Positions 27,866 to 37,673 are shown, counted from the first letter of the stretch. The stretch is 64,000 nt of DNA from Polaribacter butkevichii (GCF_038024105.1 NZ_CP150661.1:3067501-3131500), one strand, 5' to 3'. A program made the numbers and translations. Notes: a model not told the origin generated them from the sequence alone.

Positions 27866-27921
27866 TGTATATCCAAAATATGTATTTGGAAATTTTAAAC
27901 TTTTAACTAAAATATTATATT

Positions 27922-28812
27922 ATGCAAAAAATTACATTTAAAAACATTGTCTTTTTATTGTCTTGCTTTGTTGCCTTTCAAGTATCTGCTCAAGAAAGTT
28001 TTCCTGGAGAAGGTAATTATAGAATACAACTTTTAACGGAAGGTTTGTATCCTACAATTCCTAGTACTTATAATACAAATAAAGATGGCAATAACCCAGA
28101 TAGTATTCCTTTAGAAGAATTGGCAGATACAGATAATTCTCAAATATTTACTTTTAAAGAAGCAGGAGGCTTCTTTTCATTTGCAGGAGAAGCGTATAGA
28201 ACGTACACCATTGCAAGTGCTCAATTATCTCCTCTAACCTATTTGCACTTAAGAAATGCAGAATATACAGGTTCTGGAAGTAGAATGACTTTGCGTGAAC
28301 TTGATGATCCACAGATGCCAAAGGTAGAACATAGAACTTTTATAGTAATACCAAGAGCATTACCAGATGAAGAAGGAGGAGATACTTATTTTCAAATTAG
28401 ATCTATTGTTACTCCAGATGATGACGGTTCTGGAGAAATAACTGGTTATAATAACAATAATGTATATATGGTATCTACAAATGGACGTGATTTTGTAAAC
28501 CACGCAGGTCCTTATAATGCTACTTCTAGATGGTTGTTAGAACCAGCTACAGTTGTATTAAGTACTAAAACCGTAGGTTTTGAAACCGTTGCTATTTCAA
28601 ACCCTGTAAAAGACCAATTAACAATTAAAGGTTTAAGTGCAGCTATTAAAGATATTAGTGTTTATAATTTACTAGGTAATCAAGTTATAACAAGCAAAGT
28701 GAATGGAAAATCTTTAGTAGAGATAAATTTAAACACACTTGCAAGCGGTGTTTATATTGTTAAGTTAAGTGGTGACAATGCTACTTTTAGTAAAAAAATA
28801 ATTAAGGAGTAA
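27922..28812 (+). CDS. T9SS-secreted protein of unknown function, possibly lectin-like
   Basis: A signal peptide (cleavage near VSA-Q24) precedes a domain of about 190 residues, beginning EGNYRIQLLTEG and ending SRWLLEPA, that I do not firmly recognise. The spacing of aromatic and hydrophobic residues is compatible with a ricin-type beta-trefoil, which would make it a glycan-binding protein. A type A T9SS sorting domain follows (about 222-296, AISNPVKDQLTIKG to LASGVYIVKLSG). No catalytic motif is visible. Its promoter carries the best copy of the PUL operator, so it is probably part of the same regulon and may bind the target polysaccharide outside the cell. Confidence 0.7.
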   Translation: MQKITFKNIVFLLSCFVAFQVSAQESFPGEGNYRIQLLTEGLYPTIPSTYNTNKDGNNPDSIPLEELADTDNSQIFTFKEAGGFFSFAGEAYRTYTIASAQLSPLTYLHLRNAEYTGSGSRMTLRELDDPQMPKVEHRTFIVIPRALPDEEGGDTYFQIRSIVTPDDDGSGEITGYNNNNVYMVSTNGRDFVNHAGPYNATSRWLLEPATVVLSTKTVGFETVAISNPVKDQLTIKGLSAAIKDISVYNLLGNQVITSKVNGKSLVEINLNTLASGVYIVKLSGDNATFSKKIIKE

Positions 28813-28840
28813 CTTTTATATAATTTATTTTTAAAAAAAG

Positions 28841-28871
28841 CGCTATCATGTTAAATTGATAGTGTTTTTTT
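28841..28871 (+). terminator. Rho-independent terminator at the PUL end
   Basis: CGCTATCA and TGATAGTG pair (one G-U) around an 8-base loop, followed by seven T. It closes the last PUL gene. Confidence 0.82.
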
Positions 28872-29340
28872 ATGATTTTTTTTAAAGTTTAGTTCACTTT
28901 TTCAAGTATCAATAATTAATACTATTCGTTTTTTAGGGTGTTTTTTTGTTGTGTGTAAGATGTTATTGATATAAAAAAGAAGCTGTTTTTTTTGTTTTTA
29001 TGATTTTTTCTTCTGATTAAAGCACTAGATTACGGATTACCGTAGTCTTTTTTTGTTTTATACCAATAAATTTGAAAAACAATTTTAAAGATTTTCCTTT
29101 GGATATAATTTATAATGTTAATAATACTGTAGAATAGAGAAATGAATAAAAATTATTTCTTATTTAAATAACTTTAATGCAACTTCATTTAATATAATTG
29201 GTTTTTTAAAAATAGTGTTGGGGGGCAGTATTTACAATAGCTACATTATTTTATTTGAGGTTGTTTCTTTTTATCAACTAAATTAATTAGCATACCTTTT
29301 TTATAGAAGAGAATAAATAGTATTAATATTTTTTATCGAA
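28872..29340. other. Non-coding boundary between PUL and T9SS region
   Basis: T-rich DNA with no ORF of note on either strand. It contains one orphan terminator-like hairpin (29028-29054) and otherwise nothing I can assign. Confidence 0.5.
29028..29054 (+). terminator. Orphan terminator-like hairpin
   Basis: GATTACGG and CCGTAGTC pair around ATTA, followed by seven T, so it is oriented for the plus strand. No gene lies between it and the PUL terminator 160 bases upstream. It may be a second terminator for PUL readthrough or the end of an unrecognised small RNA. Confidence 0.6.
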
Positions 29341-30339
29341 TTAAAAGAAAGGAACACATTTATATCTGTTAAGTGCTCTAATGTTAATTTCAAAATCATA
29401 AGAAATAGAAAACTCGTGAATACCACCTGTATTTACTAGTTTAGAAGTACTAAAATCGTACGAGTAACCAAAACGAAACCCTTGCCATCTAACTCCAGCA
29501 AAAGTACTAATAGAACTTAAAGAAGAAGCATTGTTTTCAATTTTCATTGGTGAGGTGGTTGCTGTCATACCAAAAGAAAATTGATCATCAAAAACATATT
29601 GTGCACCTAAATCTAATCTATTAAACTTGCCTTGCATCATAAAGTTAGATAATAGATAAATTTTACTTTTTTTTGCAAACCAGGTGTTATAATTTTCTAA
29701 AAGGGGTAAATAATATTTTGCATGTACAGACCAAAATACATCTAAAGGAGCATTACCTCTATCAGTTAAAGAAATATTGGGTTTGTTTAAATGTTTTACG
29801 GTTAAGCCAAACCAAGAATCATCGTTATTAAATAAAATAGAAGAACTAAAATCGAAGAAATTTCGTTGTTCTCTTAGCAATGCCGGATCAAAGGTAGAGG
29901 TGTTTATAATATTGTTATTTAAATTAATTTGATCTTCTAGTAATAGGTTCTGAAATCCGTAATTTTTCATTCCGAAACCTGTAGAAATACTAGGTCTAAA
30001 ATACCAAGTATCACTAATTTGAAAAGCCATTGCATAGTTTAAATTTACTTGATTAAAAGTATACGAAGAGGCGCTTTCTGTTTGGTTTAAGAAACTTACT
30101 CCAATTCCGGTTTTAAAGCCTTCGAACCAAGTATCAAAAAAAGCATAATTAGAATTTGTTTTAAAGGCACTATTTCTCCATTGAGATCTAAATACAGCAC
30201 CTGCTTTGGTGCTTCTAATAGCTCCTGTAAACGAAGAATTTAATGTTTCTGGGACCAAGAATCCTTGCGAGAATATAACGTCTTGGGTGTATGTTTGTGT
30301 ACTAACTAAAACAAAAAGTAGGAGTATAATTTTCTTCAT
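29341..30339 (-). CDS. PorP/SprF-family T9SS outer-membrane protein
   Basis: A signal peptide (MKKIILLLFVLVSTQTYTQ) precedes DVIFSQGFLVPETLNSSFTGA, the characteristic start of PorP/SprF proteins, then a barrel-like sequence ending in a short hydrophobic-aromatic tail. In Flavobacterium johnsoniae, SprF-like proteins are needed for export or attachment of the type B sorting-domain protein encoded next door. Here the start codon lies one base after the stop of such a gene, so the two are almost certainly cotranslated and work as a pair. Confidence 0.93.
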   Translation of the reverse strand: MKKIILLLFVLVSTQTYTQDVIFSQGFLVPETLNSSFTGAIRSTKAGAVFRSQWRNSAFKTNSNYAFFDTWFEGFKTGIGVSFLNQTESASSYTFNQVNLNYAMAFQISDTWYFRPSISTGFGMKNYGFQNLLLEDQINLNNNIINTSTFDPALLREQRNFFDFSSSILFNNDDSWFGLTVKHLNKPNISLTDRGNAPLDVFWSVHAKYYLPLLENYNTWFAKKSKIYLLSNFMMQGKFNRLDLGAQYVFDDQFSFGMTATTSPMKIENNASSLSSISTFAGVRWQGFRFGYSYDFSTSKLVNTGGIHEFSISYDFEINIRALNRYKCVPFF

Positions 30340-30340
30340 C

Positions 30341-33300
30341 TTATTTTATAAGTGTTATAGGTGTTGATGATGTAATTTCTGTATTGTAAAAAGTAAGCCC
30401 TTTAACAAGCATTATGTAATTACCATTTTCTGCGAGTTTTCCTTTTACTGTTCCGTCCCATCCTTTTAGTTCTAGGTTGATGTCTTTTTCATAATAAATT
30501 GCAATTCCCCAAGTATTATAAATAGTCATTTCTATTTCTATTAAGCCTCTATAAGAAGGTCTAATAGTTTCATTATAGCCATCGTTATTAGGTGTAAATG
30601 CTGTTGGATTGACTAAAAGATATCCTTTGGTAATATTTAAAACTCGTTCTTGAATTACTGTACAACCTGGTTCAAAATCTGCTTTTAAGGTAACTGTAAA
30701 AGTACCTACTTTATCATACGTATGTATTGGATTTTCATCTCTTACAATTGGACTTCCATCTCCAAAATCCCAAGATAAATTTGTGTAGTTTCCTGTAGAT
30801 AAATTGGTAAATTGTATGGGGTCTTGCATGGAGAGTAGATTATACTCGTTTAATGTAAAAGAGTTGTAATTAAAATCGATATTTCCTATTGATGGTAAGT
30901 CTATTAAAACAGATTTACTTTCTGTACAACCTTTAGCATCTGTAATGGTTAGGGTGTAAGATCCATTCTGATCAGTAGTCATAATACTGTTCTCTAAGGC
31001 AGAAACAGAACCATCAGACCAAGTATAGGTGTAAGGTAAAAATCCTCCGGTAACCTTTGCTGTGGTTGTTTGACTTACCGTTTTTAGGTCGCAATCTGGT
31101 GTTACGGTTTCTTCAAAGTTGATGCTTAGTGGCGTTTGTCTAAAAATGTTAAAGTATTCTGTGGTACTACAGCCGTTAGTATCTGTAATTTCTACAGAAT
31201 AATCTCCAGCAGAAAGGTTTGTTACATCTTCAGTAGTTTCTCCGTTACTCCATAAAAAAGTATAAGGTGCAACTCCTCCAGCAACATCTAAATCAATGCT
31301 TCCCATACCAATTAGATTACAATCTGTATCGTCTATAACCGTACTAGAAATAGCAATTGCAGGAGGGTCTATGATGGTAAAAGTTCTTTGTATTGGACAA
31401 TTAGCAGGGTTGTTGTCTGTAATATGAACGGTATAGGTACCACCAGAAAGATTATTTCTTTGAATTCCTGCAGTTGCATCATCGTCCCAAGTTACTGTAA
31501 TAGGAGCGATACCACCATTAATATTTAAAGAAATAGCTCCTTTATCTCCATTACAAATAGGGTTTGTAACGGTAGCATTTGCATTAAAATTAGGTTGTGT
31601 TATAATTATGGTTTCTTCTTTTGTACAATTATTGGCATCTGTAATGGTTGCTATATAAGTGCCAGCATCTAAATTAGAGAGTGAGAATCCGTTGGCTAAA
31701 TGATTCCATGATATTGAATATGGAGGTTGTCCTCCACTTGGATTTACTGTAATTTCTCCATAATTTACACCCATACAAGGGTCAATATCTGTTTTTGTAA
31801 CGGCTATCATTATTTCTGTAGATAGTTCATTAATGGTAAAAGATTCGTTTGTAGAACAACCTAGGTTATCCGTAACAGTTACGTTATATGTTCCGGATGT
31901 TAAATTGTTTTGGTCTTCTGCATTTGCAACCAATCCACTTCCATCAGTTGTTGTCCAATTATAAGAATAAGGAGCTGTTCCTCCTGTAATATTAATGTCT
32001 ATAGCTCCTGTTGAATCACCAAAACAAGAAGCAATATCTTGTTTTGAATCTGCTATTTCTAGCCCTTTTATAGGTTGAGAAAGTGTAAAACTTGTTGAGG
32101 TAGTACAATTATTTACATCAATGATTTCTAAGTTATAGGTTCCTGCAGTTAATGTATTTTGGTCTTCTGAGTTTAAAACAATTCCACTTCCGTCTGTAGT
32201 TGTCCAGTTATAAGTATAGGGCGCTGTGCCTCCAGAAACACTAACATTAATAGTACCATCATTTCCATTAAAACAAGAAATATTTTTTTCTAGATCTGTG
32301 GTAATTTTTATAGCTTCTGGTTGTTTTACAGTATATGTTTTAGGGTCTGAAGTTCCGTATTGGTCTTCAACAATTAATGTATAATCTCCTGCTTTTAGAT
32401 TTGTAATTGTTGTTGTATTAGCTGTAAATCCGTTAGGACCTGTCCAAGAAATGTTATAAGCATTTCCTGTAGTAAAAGGAACTCCACCAGAAATAGTAAC
32501 TTCTATTTTACCATCATTAGACTCAAAACAAGTATTATCTGTAATTATTGGATTAGAGCTAATATTAGAGGTAATAATAACCTTTAGTGTAAAAGGAATG
32601 CCAGTACATGTTGCAGTATTTATAGGCGTTATGGTATAGGTAACTGTTACGTTGGCTGTAATGGTATTGTTTAAAGTCTGACTAATTTTGTCTTGTGGTG
32701 TGTTTGCTGCAGAAGCACCTGTAATAGCACCAGAAGGACTAAAAGTAGGGGTAGACCAAGTATATTTTGTATTTGTAGGCACTGTATTGCTTGTTATAAT
32801 ACTTGGATCAAAATTAAATGTATCTCCACTAGAAATACTAATTTCGGCATCAGCAATTGCTGGTGTTTCATTTACAGTTACACTTGCAATATTAGTTGTT
32901 AAAGTAGAAGAGCAAATACCAGGAGGAAAAGTAATTTTTGCATAATAATAAATTATACCTGTATTTGTAACTGTTGGGATATATAGTTTTGAAGTTGCCC
33001 CATTAATTATATTTCCGCCAGTAGTTGTATTGGAAGTATTAGAATACCATTGTATGTTTCCTGCTCCGTTATTGTAGTTAACTTCTAAATTAGTAGGAGC
33101 GTCTCCTAAACAAATAGCATAAGAAGTAGGTTGTGTTGTAATTTCTTGAGATGGATTTACTGTTACAGTAAAATTTACAGGTGTCCCTTCGCAGGGACCT
33201 AATTTAGGAACCGCTGTATAAGTTACGGTGCCTGCACTATTTCCTGAGTTTGTTAGTTTTTCAGCAGGAATTTTGTTTGAAGTTCCACTAGCTGTAAAAC

Positions 33301-35350
33301 CAGAAATATTTGAATTGCTTGCTATTGCTGACCAAGAAAATGTGGTTCTAGGGTCATCAGCCATTAATGTAATTTCTGAAGAGGTCTGTGTAGAGCAAAT
33401 TTCTTGTGTTAAGACTGTGTTTGTAATTACAGGTATTTCATAAACTTCAAAAGTTTTATTAATTGCTGTAACGGTTCCACAAGCACTATTTATTTTTAAC
33501 GTTACTGTATAAACTCCAGGAGTTGCGTAAGTAATGTCTCCAGGGATTAAGCTGGTGGCACTTGCAGGAGAACCTCCTGTAAAAGTCCAATTGTAAGTTA
33601 TTTCACTAGCATCGCTGGTACAGTTTTCTATAGTTGCCGTTGGGGCAATCGTTGTATTTACACAAATATCAGCAATGTCGTTTATATTTACGGTAGGTGG
33701 TTTTTTTACATCAATAATTTTTGTAGCTTTTTCTTTGCCACAAGTGGTTGTAATTTCTTGTGTTAGTGTATATTTTCCAGGAGTTTTGAAATTAAATTGT
33801 GGATTTTCAGAAGTTTCATTTGTACCATTTAGAAATTCCCAATCAGCAGTAATGCCACAATTATCTGCAACATAATTTACCGTCCATAAATAGGTTGGTA
33901 AAACGTTACATACATTAGAAGTATCTGTCTTGTTTGTTGCAGAAATTTTTAAAGGAATACATCCTTCTTCGTTATCTACAATAAAAAGTGGAGTCATTTT
34001 TGGTATTATACATATTTCTTTCTCATATTCATTAGAACCACATGTGCTAGTAACTTTTAAAGTAACCATGTATTTGCCTGGAGAAGTATAAGTATGGGGT
34101 ACGTTTGTTTTGCTAGTTCTGTTTACTATTGGTGTACCATCACCAAAATCCCAAGAAAAATTAGCAGTGCTAGAGCAGCCAATTCCATCACCAACAATTG
34201 TTGTATTTTTAAATGAAATAGAAGTATCAACACAACCTAATTCATCAGCATCAAATTTAGCTTCCGAAGTTTCTAAAACAGAAATATTAGAGATTGAGAA
34301 ATCTGTAGAATCACAGGCATTTTTTACGGTTAGTACAGCTGTAAATTTTCCATCTGGTAGAGAGCAACTCCCTGTTGTATATGCATGAGTTACAGGGTAA
34401 GTAGTTGAGTTTTCTGGATTTGTAGGATTGTAAGAAGGTGAGTTTTTTAAAGTATTATGTGTAAAAGTTTCTACTGTTCCATCTCCAAAATCTACAATAT
34501 ATTCTGTGTCGTCTGAGTTTTCTCCCCAATTAGTAATTCCAAATTCTAATTCAGCAGTTGGGGCACATAAATTACTAGTACTCCCAGGGCTTTCAAAACC
34601 ACCACCTGGGTTAGAGGCATTACTTACTTGATATATTTTTTCGTTTAAACAACCATTAGTTCCCGTTGTTGTTATTTTCATTTGATAACCACCTACTTTG
34701 GTGTATGTATGTGTTATAGGAAATGTAGCGTTGGGTACGCCAGATGTACCATCTCCCCAATCTATAGAGATGTTTGTAATACAGGCATCTGCGTTAATTT
34801 TATCTACTGTTATTTTATATTCTGCACTTGTAGAAGAAGTATTGCCACAATTATTAAAATTATTTAAAGCTAAATCTATAAATTCTACACCCGGCTTTTC
34901 AATTACAGAAACTTTTTGTGGAGTAGATTCAAAAATACCTGTATCATCTGTAACAGTTAGTTTAACTTCAAACTCTCTAAGAGTAATAGCACAACCAAGA
35001 GCTTCAAAAATATGGATAGGGTTTTCTTCATCAGAAGTAATACCATCACCAAAATCCCAACTATACGTTAGGTCTCCTGTTGCTCCAGATACATCGCTTG
35101 TAAATTGTATTTCTTCACCAGAACAAGCATTATTATTTGTAAACGTAAAACTAACTGTTGGTGCTACTGTTGGTTTAATAGTGTTTTTAGTACTGCCATA
35201 AACGGTTGCAGGTACGTTTGCTAAAAAGTCAACTAGTTTAGTATTGCTTAAATCTGCATAGGTATTTAATAGTACACCACAAATCAATAAAAAAGAGATG
35301 TAGTAAATTTTCCTTTTGTGATTAAAGGACAATGGTTTTTTAATTTTCAT
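30341..35350 (-). CDS. Giant PKD/SprB-repeat surface adhesin with type B T9SS signal
   Basis: The frame opens at 35374; ATG 35350 gives a proper N terminus (MKIKKPLSFNHKRKIYYISF and a hydrophobic segment), so I prefer it (1669 aa). The first half has several PKD domains (YSWDFGDG, ISIDWGDG, NFSWDFGDG), the middle has Ig-like domains, and the second half has at least six SprB repeats (SGGTAPYTYNWTTTDGSG, SAGDYSVEITDTNGCS). A last PKD domain (NLSWDFGDGSPIV) is followed by a gliding-type C terminus (NPTAFTPNNDGYNETI to GNYIMLVKG), a type B T9SS signal. It should be a surface or released adhesin related in architecture to SprB of gliding motility. The PorP/SprF partner follows directly. Confidence 0.92.
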   Translation of the reverse strand: MKIKKPLSFNHKRKIYYISFLLICGVLLNTYADLSNTKLVDFLANVPATVYGSTKNTIKPTVAPTVSFTFTNNNACSGEEIQFTSDVSGATGDLTYSWDFGDGITSDEENPIHIFEALGCAITLREFEVKLTVTDDTGIFESTPQKVSVIEKPGVEFIDLALNNFNNCGNTSSTSAEYKITVDKINADACITNISIDWGDGTSGVPNATFPITHTYTKVGGYQMKITTTGTNGCLNEKIYQVSNASNPGGGFESPGSTSNLCAPTAELEFGITNWGENSDDTEYIVDFGDGTVETFTHNTLKNSPSYNPTNPENSTTYPVTHAYTTGSCSLPDGKFTAVLTVKNACDSTDFSISNISVLETSEAKFDADELGCVDTSISFKNTTIVGDGIGCSSTANFSWDFGDGTPIVNRTSKTNVPHTYTSPGKYMVTLKVTSTCGSNEYEKEICIIPKMTPLFIVDNEEGCIPLKISATNKTDTSNVCNVLPTYLWTVNYVADNCGITADWEFLNGTNETSENPQFNFKTPGKYTLTQEITTTCGKEKATKIIDVKKPPTVNINDIADICVNTTIAPTATIENCTSDASEITYNWTFTGGSPASATSLIPGDITYATPGVYTVTLKINSACGTVTAINKTFEVYEIPVITNTVLTQEICSTQTSSEITLMADDPRTTFSWSAIASNSNISGFTASGTSNKIPAEKLTNSGNSAGTVTYTAVPKLGPCEGTPVNFTVTVNPSQEITTQPTSYAICLGDAPTNLEVNYNNGAGNIQWYSNTSNTTTGGNIINGATSKLYIPTVTNTGIIYYYAKITFPPGICSSTLTTNIASVTVNETPAIADAEISISSGDTFNFDPSIITSNTVPTNTKYTWSTPTFSPSGAITGASAANTPQDKISQTLNNTITANVTVTYTITPINTATCTGIPFTLKVIITSNISSNPIITDNTCFESNDGKIEVTISGGVPFTTGNAYNISWTGPNGFTANTTTITNLKAGDYTLIVEDQYGTSDPKTYTVKQPEAIKITTDLEKNISCFNGNDGTINVSVSGGTAPYTYNWTTTDGSGIVLNSEDQNTLTAGTYNLEIIDVNNCTTSTSFTLSQPIKGLEIADSKQDIASCFGDSTGAIDINITGGTAPYSYNWTTTDGSGLVANAEDQNNLTSGTYNVTVTDNLGCSTNESFTINELSTEIMIAVTKTDIDPCMGVNYGEITVNPSGGQPPYSISWNHLANGFSLSNLDAGTYIATITDANNCTKEETIIITQPNFNANATVTNPICNGDKGAISLNINGGIAPITVTWDDDATAGIQRNNLSGGTYTVHITDNNPANCPIQRTFTIIDPPAIAISSTVIDDTDCNLIGMGSIDLDVAGGVAPYTFLWSNGETTEDVTNLSAGDYSVEITDTNGCSTTEYFNIFRQTPLSINFEETVTPDCDLKTVSQTTTAKVTGGFLPYTYTWSDGSVSALENSIMTTDQNGSYTLTITDAKGCTESKSVLIDLPSIGNIDFNYNSFTLNEYNLLSMQDPIQFTNLSTGNYTNLSWDFGDGSPIVRDENPIHTYDKVGTFTVTLKADFEPGCTVIQERVLNITKGYLLVNPTAFTPNNDGYNETIRPSYRGLIEIEMTIYNTWGIAIYYEKDINLELKGWDGTVKGKLAENGNYIMLVKGLTFYNTEITSSTPITLIK

Positions 35351-35374
35351 GCTTGTTTGGTTAAATTCACACAT

Positions 35375-35792
35375 TAAAATCTATAAAATTCGATAAAAAA
35401 ATAGATAAAATCTATTGTAAGGAGGGATTGCAATTTTTTCTTAAAGGGGTCAAATATAGTAAAATCTATGAATTAACCTTTTTAAAATGAATCCTTTTAT
35501 TGGTTTTTTTTGTTTTCTTTTTTTTGAAACCTATTTAACTGTATTTTAGTTTGTTAAGTTGTTCTTTTAATTGATTTTAAAATTGATTATAAATTAGTTT
35601 TATTTGTCTATTGTTTAAGTTTTATAAATTGATTGAGAAATAGAATGTTGTAAAGTTTTATATTTTTTATCCTAAATAATAGTAGTGAATTTACCTTTTT
35701 AGGATATGTTTTGTAAATTTCTATATTTATTAAATTGTTAAAACATTATTATTAAATAAGTAAACAATAATGTTTGCTGATGCTATTTTTTT
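35375..35792. promoter_or_regulatory. Upstream region of the adhesin gene with triple ATAGATTTTA repeat
   Basis: On the minus strand a perfect -7 box TATATTTG lies at 35451-35458, about 100 bases before the adhesin start, without a clear -33 TTG. Three identical minus-strand decamers ATAGATTTTA occur at 35375-35384, 35406-35415 and 35460-35469, two downstream and one just upstream of the box. From 35470 to 35792 I see only AT-rich DNA without a gene. Confidence 0.4.
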
Positions 35793-36713
35793 CTAATAGG
35801 TAATATATATAAGTGAAAAAATAGAGATAAATATCCACAGACTTAAAGCCAATAGTATGGGGTTTATTCCTGTTGATTTTAAATCTTGCGTAGAAATTGT
35901 TGCTCCCACTAAAAATAAGGTTACTACTAATATTCTTTTAGAGTAGAATACAATTTCATTGGTTACTGTAAAAGGAATTATGTGATAGCTGTTTATAAAA
36001 ATAGCGAGTACAAAAAGTAAAATAAAATACGGAATTTTAATTTTATCACCTTTTGTTTTAAACAAAAACATTGATAAAATAGATAAAGGAATAATCCAAA
36101 GTGTTCTAGATAGTTTAACGGTGGTAGCAATTCTTAGCGCATCATCACCATAACTTAAAGCAGCACCAACAACAGAACTCGTATCGTGTATGGCTATTGC
36201 ACACCATAAACCGAATTGTTCTTGACTTAAATGTAAAAAATGACCTATTGCAGGAAAAACAAACAAGGCTACAGAATTTAATAAGAAAACTACGCCTAAA
36301 GCAACACTTATTGGCTTACTGTCTGCTTTTATTACTGGCGCAATGGCAGCAATGGCGCTTCCTCCGCAAATAGAAGTTCCTGAAGTAATTAAATGCCCTA
36401 GTTTTTTATCAATTTTAAATAATTTAGTTAATAACAGCCCTAAACTTACTGTTAAGATAATTGAGAGAAAAGTTAGGCTAAAGGCTTGTTTACTTGTTGT
36501 TAATGTTTCTTTAATTAGCATTCCAAAGCCCAAACCTATAACCGCTACTTTTAAAAGGAGGTGAATTGCTTTATAACTTTTTGTTTTAAAGGGGTTTTTA
36601 AAAATGATAGCAAATACAAAACCTAGTAATAAAGCTGTTGGGCTATTTATTGATCCAAAGAAAGTGATTATAATAATTAAGAGGAAGATAGTTTTAGGTA
36701 CTGTAGTTTTCAT
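35793..36713 (-). CDS. yeiH: YeiH/UPF0324-family putative sulfate exporter
   Basis: About ten hydrophobic segments fill the 306 residues, beginning with TIFLLIIIITFFGSINSPTALLLGFVFA. The conserved loop TSGTSICGGSAIAAIAPVIKA and the motif AIHDTSSVVGAALSYGDDAL are hallmarks of the family (Cons_hypoth698). Members are inner-membrane proteins annotated as putative sulfate exporters; direct biochemical proof is scarce. A LysR-type gene lies 75 bp upstream on the same strand, a usual association. Sulfate released by the nearby sulfatases makes the neighbourhood suggestive, but the genes are separated by a T9SS unit. Confidence 0.9.
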   Translation of the reverse strand: MKTTVPKTIFLLIIIITFFGSINSPTALLLGFVFAIIFKNPFKTKSYKAIHLLLKVAVIGLGFGMLIKETLTTSKQAFSLTFLSIILTVSLGLLLTKLFKIDKKLGHLITSGTSICGGSAIAAIAPVIKADSKPISVALGVVFLLNSVALFVFPAIGHFLHLSQEQFGLWCAIAIHDTSSVVGAALSYGDDALRIATTVKLSRTLWIIPLSILSMFLFKTKGDKIKIPYFILLFVLAIFINSYHIIPFTVTNEIVFYSKRILVVTLFLVGATISTQDLKSTGINPILLALSLWIFISIFSLIYITY

Positions 36714-36788
36714 ATCATTACTAATTGTTGATACAAAACTAGGTACTAAGAATAACTATTAAGCAAATTAAATTATTGTTTGATATAA

Positions 36789-37673
36789 CTAAATGTTATG
36801 GTTGTTTAAAGTGTACTTTTCAAAGTAATTCATTAAGTTAGATTGATATCCTGTTCTTGATACAAAATAAAACCATCGTTCTATAGATAAATCCTTTACA
36901 TCAATTATTTTAAGTTTATTATTCATTAAATCATCTGAAATAGCATGAATGGAGATAAAAGCAAAGTTGTCAGAATTTAAAAGATAGTTTTTAATGGCTT
37001 CTGTGCTGTTTAAAGTTACAACGGTATTTAGTTTTTTAATTTGATGTTTGTCTAAATGCTCAAATACAATTTCTCTTGTTCCAGAGCCCATTTCTCGCAT
37101 AATAAATGGCACTTCTTGCAGTGTTTCTAGATTGATAATTCCTTTTTTAAAAGTATTGTTTTTAGTATTGGTAACCAAAACAATTTCATCCTTTACAAAC
37201 TTATTAAATTGTAGTTTTCGGTTGGTGTTTTTACCTTCTATAATTCCGAAATTTAGTTTTTGGTTTAAGATAAGTTCTTCAATATCATCAGAATTTCCGG
37301 CAGTAATTTCGAATTTTGTTTTTGGAAATTGTACTCTAAATTTTGCAATTATTTTTGGCATTATATAATTTGCCAACGTTGTGCTAACACCAAAGTTTAT
37401 TAAATCTGGATAGGTTTCATTTTTATGCAAAAATTGATTTTCCATTTCGGCATAAATTTCTAAAATTTTATTAGTGTAAATTAAAAAAGCCTTTCCTTCA
37501 TTTGTTAATTCTATGGAGTTTCTTTTTCTTAAAAATAAGGTGGTTTTATAGGTTTCTTCTAAATTTCGAATAGATTTAGAAATGGCAGGCTGAGAGATAA
37601 ATAATTGTTCTGCAGCTTTTGTAAAACTTAGATGGTTTGCAACCGTTTTAAAAATAAGAAGTTTTGTTTTCAT
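36789..37673 (-). CDS. LysR-family transcriptional regulator
   Basis: The N terminus is a classic LysR helix-turn-helix (FKTVANHLSFTKAAEQLFISQ then PAISKSIRNLEE and the wing ELTNEG). Residues from about 88 on form the effector-binding domain (NFGVSTTLANYIMPKI, PFIMREMGSGTREIVFEHL). It is read in the same direction as yeiH, 75 bp upstream, and probably controls it. Its own upstream DNA holds repeated TTTTAG-n-CTAAA palindromes that could be operator sites. Confidence 0.92.
   Translation of the reverse strand: MKTKLLIFKTVANHLSFTKAAEQLFISQPAISKSIRNLEETYKTTLFLRKRNSIELTNEGKAFLIYTNKILEIYAEMENQFLHKNETYPDLINFGVSTTLANYIMPKIIAKFRVQFPKTKFEITAGNSDDIEELILNQKLNFGIIEGKNTNRKLQFNKFVKDEIVLVTNTKNNTFKKGIINLETLQEVPFIMREMGSGTREIVFEHLDKHQIKKLNTVVTLNSTEAIKNYLLNSDNFAFISIHAISDDLMNNKLKIIDVKDLSIERWFYFVSRTGYQSNLMNYFEKYTLNNHNI

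Noticed and set aside
32688-35201. Plus-strand ORFs opposite the SprB-repeat adhesin gene, up to 167 codons
   Set aside because: They mirror the PKD/SprB repeats, have low-complexity composition and overlap a well-supported gene.
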